Shown: positions 1 through 9,200 of the stretch, piece by piece
Layout: each line of letters begins with the position of its first letter
How positions within the stretch are numbered: position 1 is the first letter of the stretch
NCBI GenBank assembly: GCA_964598225.1
Contig: CAZRBG010000038.1
Location: forward strand, 1 to 58,249
Direction of reading: 5' to 3'
Origin: SG8-4 sp964598225
Lineage (GTDB): Bacteria > Planctomycetota > Phycisphaerae > Sedimentisphaerales > Anaerobacaceae
DNA: 58,249 nt
The notes under the pieces: generated by a model
What the model saw: the letters and a program-made list of their open reading frames with translations, nothing else
Database searches by the model: none
Told to the model about the DNA's origin: nothing
Made by a program: the position numbers and the translations under genes

Positions 1-14
1 TTGCTCAACGGAAG

Positions 15-242
15 TTAATACTTATGGAAGTGCCATTCGGGACAGTCACCTATTTCTTTTTTATGCGGCACAGATTGCCGGCTCTTGGTGCATTTTTTCC
101 ACAAGGGATCATCTTTTAAGGCATTCTGTATTTTTTCCTCGATCTGCTCGGCACTCAGACCGGCGTAGGCACGGGACAGTTCCTCTCGCCGCTTTCGCAT
201 GAAAGCTACGGCATCAAACGTCTTCTTCTTCTTCTTCTTCAT
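15..242 (-). CDS. small partner (putative antitoxin) of the PIN toxin
   Basis: This gene encodes 75 residues starting at the ATG at 242, which has an AGAGGTG ribosome site a few bases upstream. An in-frame start further upstream adds ten residues without a ribosome site. The protein begins with six lysines, followed by a short basic helix (FDAVAFMRKRREELS) that resembles small antitoxin partners of PIN or RelE toxins. It overlaps the end of the PIN gene by 29 bases, so the two are translationally coupled. The last residues (about EIGDCPEWHFHKY) are encoded by a stretch containing GGGACAGTCACC, a motif also found near the right end of the window. The native C-terminus may therefore have been replaced by a repeat. 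The antitoxin role is inferred from size, charge and position only. Confidence 0.5.
   Translation of the reverse strand: MKKKKKKTFDAVAFMRKRREELSRAYAGLSAEQIEEKIQNALKDDPLWKKCTKSRQSVPHKKEIGDCPEWHFHKY
39..50. repeat. GGGACAGTCACC motif, left copy
   Basis: The motif GGGACAGTCACC lies inside the 3' end of the first small gene. GGGACAGTCAC recurs at 58185-58195. From general knowledge, similar short motifs are found around REP-type transposases in environmental bacteria, and a fragment of such a transposase is present at 55.9 kb. That link is an inference. Confidence 0.35.
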
Positions 243-693
243 ATAACACCTCTTTTGGCGTCCGTATCTCAATTAAGCCATATCCCTGTTCAAGGTTCAC
301 TGCATTGAACAGCTTTATTTTACCAAGATTTACTATGTGCTTGAAGTTCCAGCTCACAAGTACGTCCACGCCACTCACCGTGGCCACGGCTACATGAAGC
401 GCATCAGCCAGAGAACCCGGGCCGACAACTCCATGTGCGATGTAAGCATCGGCCAGTTCTCTTGCCTCGCCAGTGATACTGACTTGTATTTGAAAGTCCG
501 TCGGAATATTTTCAAGATGTTTGCGAACCCCTGCTGGCGCACCTTCAATCTCCTGAAGCGTCAAATCGGAGACGACCATTATGCACTCGCCCGACCTGAA
601 CATCGACCAGAGCCGACGCGTTGCATCGGAGAATTCCTCATCTTCGCAACCACCGATTACCGAAGTGTCAACATAAACTTGCAACTTCTTCAA
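214..693 (-). CDS. PIN-domain ribonuclease toxin (VapC-like)
   Basis: The protein has 159 residues and a PIN-type fold pattern. An N-terminal strand ends in VDTSVIGG with the first acidic residue, a central region contains the conserved Glu in LQEIEG, and a later block (GSLADALHVAVATV) carries an Asp, followed by VSWNFKHI, typical of VapC-like PIN proteins. The family cleaves RNA using metal bound by these acidic residues. The start is a TTG at 693, supported by an AAGGAG site eight bases upstream. The C-terminus is a run of six glutamates and Asp-Val, encoded by a GAA repeat that in another frame encodes the lysine run of the downstream partner. A partial second copy of the first 47 codons lies at 42.7 kb. 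Confidence 0.8.
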   Translation of the reverse strand: MKKLQVYVDTSVIGGCEDEEFSDATRRLWSMFRSGECIMVVSDLTLQEIEGAPAGVRKHLENIPTDFQIQVSITGEARELADAYIAHGVVGPGSLADALHVAVATVSGVDVLVSWNFKHIVNLGKIKLFNAVNLEQGYGLIEIRTPKEVLYEEEEEEDV

Positions 694-930
694 AGTACCG
701 TCTCCTTAAGATGTTTACTGCTGCTCAGTATAGTCCTTTTTCCCATCCTGAACAACCACGTTAGACCAAAATCCTGTCCATCTTGTCATATTGTGCCCCT
801 CTATTATTAAAGGCGTTTCTCGGGGGCCGGATGTAGACTACGAATTTGGGATTTTTTTGATTTTTTCGTACAAAACCGCGTTTTTGAGCCGGGAATGGGG
901 GGTTGGGATGGAAAAATTTTCTTGAGTCTT
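559..930. repeat. 375-bp dispersed repeat, copy A (PIN gene start and upstream spacer)
   Basis: From 559 to about 930 the sequence matches 42679-43050 with a constant offset of 42,120 bases. There are only scattered substitutions and no indels that I can see. The repeat covers the first 45 or so codons of the PIN gene, its ribosome site and about 240 bases of upstream spacer. It ends at both sites near a GGGATG/TTGAGT stretch, where the flanks become unrelated. Confidence 0.9.
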
Positions 931-1655
931 GACGGGATAACAGGATTTACAGGAAAAAGTAACCCCGAAGGGCACGAAGGAACACGAAGAAATACACAAA
1001 CATGTAAATCAGTATTAAATACAAGACTTCGTGCCCTTGGTGTTCTTCCCATTCGACTGTGCTCAGGGCAGGCTGTGGTAAAACAATATACACGTCGATC
1101 CCGTAATCCTGTCTAATACCGTGAAATCAGTGAAACTTGTGCCTTAGGTATCTGTGTCTAAATGGGCCTTTTTAGATATTTTGTTTGCTATTCATCGTAT
1201 TATGTGGTATAATATACGAAAATAGAATATACGAGATGAAATAGGAAAGGACACCGGGAAATCAGATAGTTAACGACAAATAGTAAATTCATAAACTCGG
1301 CTTAGTGTCTTGGCGGCTTCGTGGCTATGGGCAAATTTGAAAAAACAAAGCCAACTCTATGCGTCGTGCGTGATGCGTGCTGCGTACTCCGTAAGGAGTC
1401 CATAGGACTGCATAAAGAAAAATTGTAAAACAAAGCCAATTTGGCTTGCGCTGAATCAGTGTAAAACATGGAATAGCAGCGACTTATGGCTGTTCAGGCA
1501 ATCTGAGCCACCGAAAAACAAAGCCAATTCAAAGCCAATTTTGGCTTCTACCGCAGAGAACACCGGGTGCGCGGAGGTTGGAGTATGACCTTTTGAGTTC
1601 CTGGATTCCCGCTCCCTCGACGATGCTCGGGACAAACTTCGCGGGAATGACAATA
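694..1655. other. repeat-rich spacer without a supported gene
   Basis: No reading frame here looks like a gene. The spacer holds the outer part of the 375-bp repeat and a CACGAAGG-type repeat block at 967-1050. It also has a GCTCAGGGCAGGC remnant near 1060-1073 and three occurrences of ACAAAGCCAA (near 1346, 1430 and 1516). One of these forms the palindrome AAGCCAATTTGGCTT at 1433-1447. A TGGTATAAT box sits at 1206-1213, with no gene downstream on the same strand. Confidence 0.7.
967..1050. repeat. CACGAAGG-type interspersed repeat block
   Basis: One arm reads GAAGGGCACGAAGGAACACGAAG and is followed about 40 bases later by an oppositely oriented arm, CTTCGTGCCCTTGGTGTTCTTCC. The same motif forms a better inverted repeat at 43096-43182. 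Shorter traces occur at 1309-1326 and at 1661-1680, where the repeat encodes the last residues of the downstream lipoprotein. Confidence 0.6.
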
Positions 1656-3482
1656 TTACTTCTCCGTGTCCTCTGTGGCTAAGTTAAAGCAGCCGGTTGG
1701 ATTGGTCAGGGTTTTGGCGGGGGTGGATTTGTCTATTGTGGCGGTGCCTACGGTGGTGAAGCCTTTTTGCTTGACTTCGTCGGTGATGGTGACTTTCTCG
1801 TGGGGGCGGTTGTTGCCGACCTGCCAGAGCTTGTCGCCGCTGTTGACGATTTCGATTTCCTTGAGTTCGAGATTGATCTTGTCGCCGGTGACTGTGGCGA
1901 CGAGGTAGTTGACCTTCGGATTGTAGCCGAACAGGCCGCCGTGGGCTATTTGCAGGACGTCGTCGGCCTGGGTGCAGGTGATTGCGTGGACCTCGCCGCA
2001 GAGGTATAGATCGACGCCAAGCTTCTTCATCGCCTGCCAGAGCGGCGACTCTCGGCCGCCCTCGAGCATCAGGCCGCTGGAGCTTTCCCTCTTGACCGGG
2101 GCGACGATGGGTGTGTGTCCCATGACTACGACGTTCTCGACGCCGGAGTGGGCGGCGACGATCCGCTCGAACCATTCGAGCTGCTCGCCGGTGACTTTCG
2201 GCACGATGCCGCCCTGGGGGCCTTCACCTTCCTCGAATGGATCGACCGCGACGAACAGCGTGTTCTCGTGGACAAAGTAGAAGGCCGTCCCTCTCATGCT
2301 GTACGGCCCGTTCAGGGGCATTTTGAGGTACTTGTAGAAGCGGCGTTTGAAGTAGGAGACGAGTTCCGCCTTTTCGCCGTGCCAGGGGTTGTCGCCGATC
2401 TCGTGATCGCCGATAGCAACGTAGTATTTGAGTCCGTGGTCCTGCATCCGCTTGGTCCAGGCGGTATAGTAGATATCGGCGTATTTTTTGATGGCTTCCT
2501 TGTCCGGCCAGCGTCCCATTACCAGATCGCCTGCGACGAGGACGAATTCGGGGTCCTCGGCCTTGATTGCGTTAAGCACGTAATCGAGCGCATCCTCCCA
2601 GCCGGGCTGCGGATACTCCAGATCGACGTTGAGGAAATCGGGAATGCTCACGAACCGCCAGGTCTTGCCAGAAGCCACGCCGCCCTGCGGCACCTCGACC
2701 TTGGCCGTCCAGAGGATTGCGTTGAGTACGAGCTTGCGGAAGGGTTCCATCAGCCAGTTCTTGTGGTAATGTCCGCCGGTGAAGCCGAATCCCCTGCCGC
2801 CGTCCTCGCGCTCGGTGGCCCAGGCGAGGACCTTATCCTTCGGGTCTCGCGGCGGCAGCTTGCCGGTCATGATTGGGGTAACGGGCGGGGCTTCCTCGCG
2901 GAATCGGATGTCGAAGTACCACTCGTCCTCGACGATATAGCCGCCGCAGCCGCGAGAGACGGGGTGGTCGTTGTCGACGACGGAGACGGTCGCGGTATTG
3001 ATAGGATTCTGCGAATAGCCGGGTTCATAGCAGCCGCCCATCCACTTGAGGAATTTGGGAGCTGAGCCTTTGGGCGGATCGACGGCATAGTGGACGAACA
3101 TGAGGCCGACGCCCCTGTCGGCAAGCTCGTCGATCTTGTCGATCCGGCCCGGCTCGTTGAGCGGGCTCATAGCGGCGCCGTCGGTGAGGAATACGATCGC
3201 ATCGGCACGATCCAGATCGCGGGGATTCTCCGGCCAGCCGTTGTTGTGAACCTCTATCGTAAGGTTGCCGACGTTGGGAGCATCCAGAAGGCATTGCCTG
3301 ATGAAGCGAGCATCCTGATCCCAGTCGTGGTGGCCCTCGCCGTGGCTGGGCGCCGCGGCAATCAGGGCTATTTTGGTAATGCCGTCATCGGCAACAGGTT
3401 CATCCCGCCCGCAACCGGAAAGAACAATACAAATGACAACCATTACGACTGTTGCGGCTGACCAAAAACGACTTCTATTCAT
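1656..3482 (-). CDS. ThuA-like / calcineurin-like phosphoesterase fusion lipoprotein
   Basis: The start is the ATG at 3482, which gives a lipoprotein signal (hydrophobic stretch ending VLSGC). It has a GAGG site just upstream. The first half, about residues 30-260, resembles ThuA-type domains, with FLTDGAAM, FVHYAVD and GFTGGHYHKNW. The second half, about residues 270-560, is a calcineurin-like metallophosphoesterase with the motif blocks VAGDLV, IGDHE, VVMGHTP and LCGEVHA. Both families are common in planctomycete surface metabolism, and the substrate is unknown. The last residues (NLATEDTEK) come from a CACAGAGGACACGGAG repeat, so the original stop may have been lost. The gene is monocistronic and divergent from the signalling cluster. 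Confidence 0.8.
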   Translation of the reverse strand: MNRSRFWSAATVVMVVICIVLSGCGRDEPVADDGITKIALIAAAPSHGEGHHDWDQDARFIRQCLLDAPNVGNLTIEVHNNGWPENPRDLDRADAIVFLTDGAAMSPLNEPGRIDKIDELADRGVGLMFVHYAVDPPKGSAPKFLKWMGGCYEPGYSQNPINTATVSVVDNDHPVSRGCGGYIVEDEWYFDIRFREEAPPVTPIMTGKLPPRDPKDKVLAWATEREDGGRGFGFTGGHYHKNWLMEPFRKLVLNAILWTAKVEVPQGGVASGKTWRFVSIPDFLNVDLEYPQPGWEDALDYVLNAIKAEDPEFVLVAGDLVMGRWPDKEAIKKYADIYYTAWTKRMQDHGLKYYVAIGDHEIGDNPWHGEKAELVSYFKRRFYKYLKMPLNGPYSMRGTAFYFVHENTLFVAVDPFEEGEGPQGGIVPKVTGEQLEWFERIVAAHSGVENVVVMGHTPIVAPVKRESSSGLMLEGGRESPLWQAMKKLGVDLYLCGEVHAITCTQADDVLQIAHGGLFGYNPKVNYLVATVTGDKINLELKEIEIVNSGDKLWQVGNNRPHEKVTITDEVKQKGFTTVGTATIDKSTPAKTLTNPTGCFNLATEDTEK

Positions 3483-3660
3483 AATATCCTCACGAAAAAA
3501 CCATAAATTCGCGTTCATTATTGCTCTTTTTCGAGGATTTTTCAAGTCGGGGCAATTTTTTGAAATATTACTGATTTGCCCCCGACAATCCTAATGTGGC
3601 CCGAATTGGGCTGAAATCAAGAAATGAAACAAATGTTGGTCGTATTTAAGGAGTAAAGTC

Positions 3661-4497
3661 ATGTTGATGAAATGGTTAAAAAGAGGCGTAGTTACAGTAG
3701 TTGGCGTTTCCATCGTCGGGGGTTTGCTGTTCGGCAAAGACGTGGCCAGCTATGTCCGCAGCTCCGCCAAGTCGGTCCGAACCGTGGTCAAGGACTCGGT
3801 GCCGATCGAATTCGAGCTGAGGCGGGCACGGGATATGCTGGAAGAGATCATGCCGGAGATGCACGCCAATATCCGGCTGATCGCACAGGAAGAGGTTGAA
3901 ATAGCCGCATTGCAGACCGACATTGCCAAGAGCGAGGAGGCCATGGATCAGGAGCAGGCACGTATCACAAAGCTTCGCGATGCTCTTGACAAGCCTCAGG
4001 CCCACTATTGCTTCGGCGGTCAGGAATATCCTCGCAGCTATGTGAAGGACGACCTGTCCAACCGATTCGAGCGATTCAAAGAGAGCGAAATGGTGCTGGC
4101 CGGCAAGAAAAAGCTTCTATCCACGCGTGAGAAGTCTCTGCACGCCGCGATGCAGTTGCTGGAACGCACCCGCAACCGCAAGAGGGCGCTCGAGGATCAG
4201 ATCGAAACGCTCGCAAGCCAGTACAGACTTGTCAAAGCCGCGGCTGTCGGATCGCAGGTCAAGGTGGACAACAGCAAGCTGGCGCAGACGGAAAAGCTCA
4301 TCGCTCAGATCAAGAAGCGGCTCGACGTCCACGAACGCGTGCTGGCGCATGAGACTAAGTTCGTTCAGGCGATCCCTGTCGATGCTGTCCCTGAAGAAGA
4401 CCTGCTGACCCAGGTTGACGAGTACTTTAAGGAAAAGCAGCAGTTGGCAGTTGCTGAGCCGGAGGCGCCGGAGCCGCAGCAATCGCTGGATAACTGA
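3661..4497 (+). CDS. membrane-anchored coiled-coil protein, PspA-like in layout
   Basis: This is a 278-residue protein with an N-terminal hydrophobic segment (about residues 9-26, VVTVVGVSIVGGLLFG). Long charged helical stretches follow from about 50 to 240, rich in Glu, Lys, Arg and Gln. The C-terminus is acidic and proline-rich. The start ATG follows an AAGGAG site. The layout suggests a single membrane anchor and an extended coiled coil, similar in style to PspA/IM30 or to spacer proteins, but no family motif confirms this. It is the first gene of a forward cluster with a TPR/FHA-like protein, a Ser/Thr kinase and a sigma factor. It may therefore be a sensor, scaffold or target in that pathway. 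Confidence 0.65.
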   Translation: MLMKWLKRGVVTVVGVSIVGGLLFGKDVASYVRSSAKSVRTVVKDSVPIEFELRRARDMLEEIMPEMHANIRLIAQEEVEIAALQTDIAKSEEAMDQEQARITKLRDALDKPQAHYCFGGQEYPRSYVKDDLSNRFERFKESEMVLAGKKKLLSTREKSLHAAMQLLERTRNRKRALEDQIETLASQYRLVKAAAVGSQVKVDNSKLAQTEKLIAQIKKRLDVHERVLAHETKFVQAIPVDAVPEEDLLTQVDEYFKEKQQLAVAEPEAPEPQQSLDN

Positions 4498-4554
4498 CGG
4501 CTAAAGTGATAAAATAAACTTCAACCGTGGCAAGCAAATGCCGGGAGCAAGAAA

Positions 4555-6201
4555 GTGCTGATCCTGCAATTAAAACAAGCCGAGAGCGCGATGGCCGACG
4601 GCCGATTGGACGAAGCCTTTGACATCGTTCAGTCGGAGAGCATCAGGCAGCATCGCCGCGGCCAGAAACTGATAAGCCGGCTGGCTGAAGCCCTTGCCAG
4701 GCGGGGCCGGGAGAATCTCGATTCCGAGCGGATTCAACCGGCCCTGCTTGACTGCAACAAGGCGGAAAAGCTGGCCGGCAATACTACAGAGGTGGCGAAG
4801 CTGCGGTCGGCTATATGCAGCGAGATGGAGCAGAAACGGCTTAGGAACCGGCACCGATCTTTCAAAGTCGCCCAGGCAAGGCGGCATATCGAAGACGGCT
4901 GGCTCTCGGCAGGAGAACAGATTTTGAAAGAAGCCGGTGAAAAAGACAGCCAGGCCGATATGGTCCGGCAGCAGGCAAACGTTGCGAGATTGCAGATTGG
5001 CGAGGTAGTGGCAAAGGCGGAAAAGGCGTTACAACGAAACGACCTCGACGGCGCCGTAAGCATCGTCCTGAAAATCGGAGCCGCATCCAGTCAAAACGAT
5101 AAGTTCGTCGAGCTGCTCTCGAAGGTGAAGTCATTAGCGACAGAAAAGATCAAAAAGGACCTTGAACACGGCCGGATCAATCTTGCGCAGCGCCTTTGGC
5201 AGAGAGTATCGCCGCTTGCGAACGGTTCGAGTGAGATGTCGGAGCTTGGCCTGGCGCTGAATCGGTGCGGGCAGGCGGCCGAATGCATCGCAGCGGGCCG
5301 ACCCCGAGCGGCGTTGCCTCTTCTGCGAAAGGTTAAGGCGGCTTACCCAACGGCAAAGTGGCTGACCGAAGCAACCCAGCAGGCAAAGATCGCGGCAGAA
5401 TCTCTGGACGAGCTTGCCGCGAGCCCTTTGGGACCGGATACAGGCGAGGAGGCATCAACTGAGGCTGACACAATGTATGAAGCTGAAGAAAGCAAGTTGG
5501 CCGATGTTCCTAGTGTGCCCGTAAGAGCCCGCCCTGAGCTTGCCGAAGGGGCATTTGAAAAAAACGCCTCACGGCGTCACTACAAACAAACGGTGGGCAA
5601 AGCTCACCCTGCGATACCTTCGAAGTTTGTTCTTCAGATGGACGGGATTGGTAGCTTTATCGTTCTCAGAGAAAATCGCATCACGATCGGGCCGGTTAGT
5701 TCTTCGGCGCGGCCGACGATAGGCTTGATGGCCGATCCCAATCTTCCCGTGGCGGTTATAGAACGATCTGAGGAAGACTATTTCATCAAGTCGGCCAGTC
5801 CAGTTAATGTCAACGGTACGGGGACCACCTCGAAGCTGCTCGCCGACGGCGACCGCATCGCCTTGTCGCCGAGGTGCGTGATGAGATTCAATCTTCCCAA
5901 CCCCGCAAGCACGACGGCAACGCTGAGTCTGACGAGCGGGCGAGTGGCGCGCGGGGACGTACGCCGAATCATCCTGATGGATCGCGACATCCTGGTCGGA
6001 CCGAGCGCGGGCGACCACATAGCATCAGAGTCTCTCGAAGAGACAATGGCCATGTTCGTTCAGAACGGGCGCTTGCTTTGTAAGGCAAAAGACAGGATAC
6101 TTGTCGACGACAAGGTCGTCAGCAGCCGGGCCGGACTCCCCGTCGACAAACAGATTAGAATAGGTCAGGTTTCGCTGGTCTTGACGGAACTGACGGAATG
6201 A
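4555..6201 (+). CDS. helical-repeat protein with C-terminal FHA-like domains
   Basis: The protein has 548 residues and starts at a GTG. Residues 1 to about 290 are alpha-helical with repeated short A/L/E-rich units, such as AEKALQRNDLDGAVSIVLKI, which resemble TPR-like repeats. A low-complexity linker follows. From about residue 360 there is an FHA-like sandwich: ENRITIGP, then a DRIAL turn and the phrase VNVNGTGT where FHA domains bind phosphothreonine. A second, weaker FHA-like unit (DILVGP ... ILVDDKVV ... IRIGQVSLVL) ends the protein. FHA domains usually read phosphothreonine made by Ser/Thr kinases, and a kinase gene follows 44 bases downstream. The linker contains an in-frame short repeat (see 5527-5548). 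Confidence 0.7.
   Translation: MLILQLKQAESAMADGRLDEAFDIVQSESIRQHRRGQKLISRLAEALARRGRENLDSERIQPALLDCNKAEKLAGNTTEVAKLRSAICSEMEQKRLRNRHRSFKVAQARRHIEDGWLSAGEQILKEAGEKDSQADMVRQQANVARLQIGEVVAKAEKALQRNDLDGAVSIVLKIGAASSQNDKFVELLSKVKSLATEKIKKDLEHGRINLAQRLWQRVSPLANGSSEMSELGLALNRCGQAAECIAAGRPRAALPLLRKVKAAYPTAKWLTEATQQAKIAAESLDELAASPLGPDTGEEASTEADTMYEAEESKLADVPSVPVRARPELAEGAFEKNASRRHYKQTVGKAHPAIPSKFVLQMDGIGSFIVLRENRITIGPVSSSARPTIGLMADPNLPVAVIERSEEDYFIKSASPVNVNGTGTTSKLLADGDRIALSPRCVMRFNLPNPASTTATLSLTSGRVARGDVRRIILMDRDILVGPSAGDHIASESLEETMAMFVQNGRLLCKAKDRILVDDKVVSSRAGLPVDKQIRIGQVSLVLTELTE
5527..5548. repeat. GC-rich interspersed repeat inserted in frame in a gene
   Basis: The stretch GCCCTGAGCTTGCCGAAGG is translated as RPELAEG. 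It is one form of a widespread short repeat whose other forms appear at 55588-55625 (GGCAGGCTCAGG and CTGAGCGAAGTCGAACG) and around 1050-1073. Here it lies in the linker between helical repeats and FHA-like domains and keeps the reading frame. Confidence 0.6.
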
Positions 6202-6245
6202 AACCAATACTCGGAAACGTAAACGCATAGAACGGCAGAACTAAA

Positions 6246-9200
6246 ATGCAAAGGTACCAATACCAACACGGTGATCGCCCCCTCGAAGGATACACAGTCC
6301 AGAGGGCTGCAGGACGCGGCGGATTCGGCGAAGTGTATTATGCCGTAAGCGACGGCGGCCGGGAAGTGGCCCTCAAGGCGGTCCAGAATTACGAGCAGAT
6401 CGAACTGCGGGGGATCGGGCAGTGCATGAACATCAAGAGCCCGCACTTAGTGACGATCTTCGACGTCAGGCATAACGACCAGAACGAGCCGTTTGTCATA
6501 ATGGAATACGTCTCGGGACCTTCACTGCGCGATCTGCTCGCAGAATCGCCCGGAGGGCTCGGAGCGCAGAAAGCGGCATTCTTTCTGCGCGAGATAGCCA
6601 AGGGCCTGTCGTTTTTGCACGAGTGCGGCATCGTTCACCGCGACCTCAAACCCGGCAACGTCTTCTACGAGAACGGCTACGTTAAGATCGGCGATTACGG
6701 CCTGGCCAAGGCCATAAGCGCAAGCCGCCACAGCGGCCATACCATCACCGTCGGAACCGTACACTACATGGCGCCGGAGATCGGAGCCGGAAATTACAAT
6801 CGCAGCATAGATATCTACGCCCTCGGAGTTCTGCTGTACGAGATGCTGACCGGAGACGTTCCGTTTTCCGGATCGAGCCCGGCCGAGATACTGATGAGAC
6901 ACATGACGGACGTCCCCTCTCTGGACAATATCGAAGAGCCGTTCGCAAGTGTAATCAAGAAGGCCCTGGCTAAAGATCCCGAGGACCGATACAAAACCGT
7001 CCAGGAGATGGTCGAGGACCTTTACGGCTCGGAGAATATCCGCAACAGCGTATCGCACTTTGCTCCGGAAGAGCTTTCGATAATCGCAGAGCGAGTCGCC
7101 GCAAAGGCGAAGATCGCGAACGAGCCAGGCGTCCGAACACCCAGACCGGCCTCGCCTGATGCCCCGACCCGCGAGATCGGCGGACAAGCTGCCGACGGCG
7201 CCCCAAAGAATATAGGCAAACAAATTAACGAAACCGCGCAACGTGTCGCCCAACAGGCGGACGACTTCGGCAGGCAGGTTGCCGACAGGGTCGATGCGAA
7301 AATGAGATTCTCCGCAATAGCCGATTCTGTCCATCCGCATCAAAGGCGCACACTTGCATTTCTGACTATGGCCATGATTGCGGTCGGAGCCGGCCTGCTG
7401 AACGGGCCGCGAAATGTCCTGCCAGCGGCAATAGCAGTCTTTGCGATGACCGCAATCTGCTCCAGAGTAGTTCTCTTCACGCGTCAGCGGTGGTTCACTA
7501 ATCTGGAGCCTGAAGCACAGTGGATACCCAGAATTGCGATGTGCTGCGTCGCCGCGCTGCTCGCTTCGATCGTTCCGGGACTGCTCAGCATGTCCGGAAT
7601 CGCACTTTTCCAGGGAGTAGGATTTCCGCGCGGCTTCCATCCGATGAAGTTTTTGCCAGCTCTTTTGTTCCGTGGAGGCTCAATGTGGCTTGCGCTGGCG
7701 TTGCCTATGTTCCTGGTGAACTGGTCCCGGATCAGCGATCCGCAAAGAGCCAAACGCATATCGCTCGGCTCGGCCATCTGGATCGGTATTCTGGGTCTGA
7801 TCAGTGCCGCGATCTTCGGACAGCGCGGTTTTCTGATAGCCGCCGTGCTGGCCGGAACGTCACTGGTAGTCCAAGCTTACAGTCCTTTTGGGCGGGTGAT
7901 AAAGCAGGCACAGCCTCAGCCGGCGCAGAATCAAACCAAAAAGAAGAAAACACAACAGACCGGAACTGCTGTCGGCAGTCTCGTATCACCGAAGATACGC
8001 GCACTCTGGTGGATCGGCTGCTTCCTGACGCTGGGGCTGGGAATTTTCCTGCTGGTTGCGGCATCACAAATGCGGAGCGACGAATCTGTTATTTTCGGGG
8101 CTATGGGCGTAAACAGTCTGATAGCGATGGTATTCTGTCTGGCCATGAGCGCTCGGAAGAGATTCACCGGCTGGTACGGTTATCTGATAAAACCGGTGCT
8201 GCTCGCCATTCTCCTGATGACCGTTGTCACTGCCTCGATCTGCATGAGCCAAATAAATCTTCGTGACGAAGAATTCCTTTTAGCTCTGTTTATGATAATC
8301 TTTCCGCAGGTTGCCTTCTTCGGCGTTCTCTTCATTCCGGCACGGGTATTTGACGGTGCGCCGAAAAAGGCTGCTCCGCAACCTGCCTCACCGCCCGGCC
8401 CCGCCGCCAATCAGCGATCCGATGTGTCCTCTTTCAAACGTCTCTGGGCGCTTCTGTTGTGTTCCGTCGGGTTTTCGGGATTTCCCGCCGGTCTCCATCG
8501 GTTCTATGTCGGCAAGATCGGCACGGGAATCCTGTGGTTTCTGACTTTTGGATTGTTCTTCATCGGACAACTCATCGACATAATCTTGATAATTACCGGT
8601 CAGTTCAGAGACCGTTACGGCCACCCGTTGGAGATTTGGCTGAACAAGAGCGAACTGGATGCAAAAACTCCGGATACCAGCGTCGCGGCGGCAGCCTCCG
8701 GTCCCGATGTCGAAACGCCCCCGCAAGAGCAAGCGGAAGATGCGCAACCAGCCGCAACAGAGGATTTCACGCCACAGCCGGCTTACGCGACGTGGGGATC
8801 ATCGGCCATGTTCGAACGGTTCCATCCGCTTGCCTTTCTGTTTTCGGGGCTCGGTTTCGTCCTGACTTTTGTTGCTATCGCGGTGGGGCTGTTCTTTGCA
8901 CTGCATATCCCCCACTTCATGGGCGCCGCCGATTCGGATTTGGCACGTGAAATGGAAAGGTCTCTCGGCTCCAACTGGCCGCAAATCCTCATGGACATTG
9001 CGAGAATCGTCTTTATCGTCCTGATGCTGCCGGCTGTCGTGTGCATCAGTATAGGAAGGCGTCATCTGGGAGCACGCCATCTGATCCGCGGCATACTCGG
9101 ACTCGGCGGGCTTTTGGCGGCGGTTCTGGTTCTGGGTGATGGGATGTACTGGACTTTCCGTCGCGGCACGCATGTCACAGGACACGAAGGATTCGGCCCC

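Noticed and set aside
1206..1213. Extended -10 box TGGTATAAT
   Set aside because: No fitting -35 at normal spacing and no gene downstream on the strand.
2115..3065. Long forward open frame opposite the ThuA/phosphoesterase gene
   Set aside because: It is the antisense shadow of a clear gene and shows no family motif or ribosome site.
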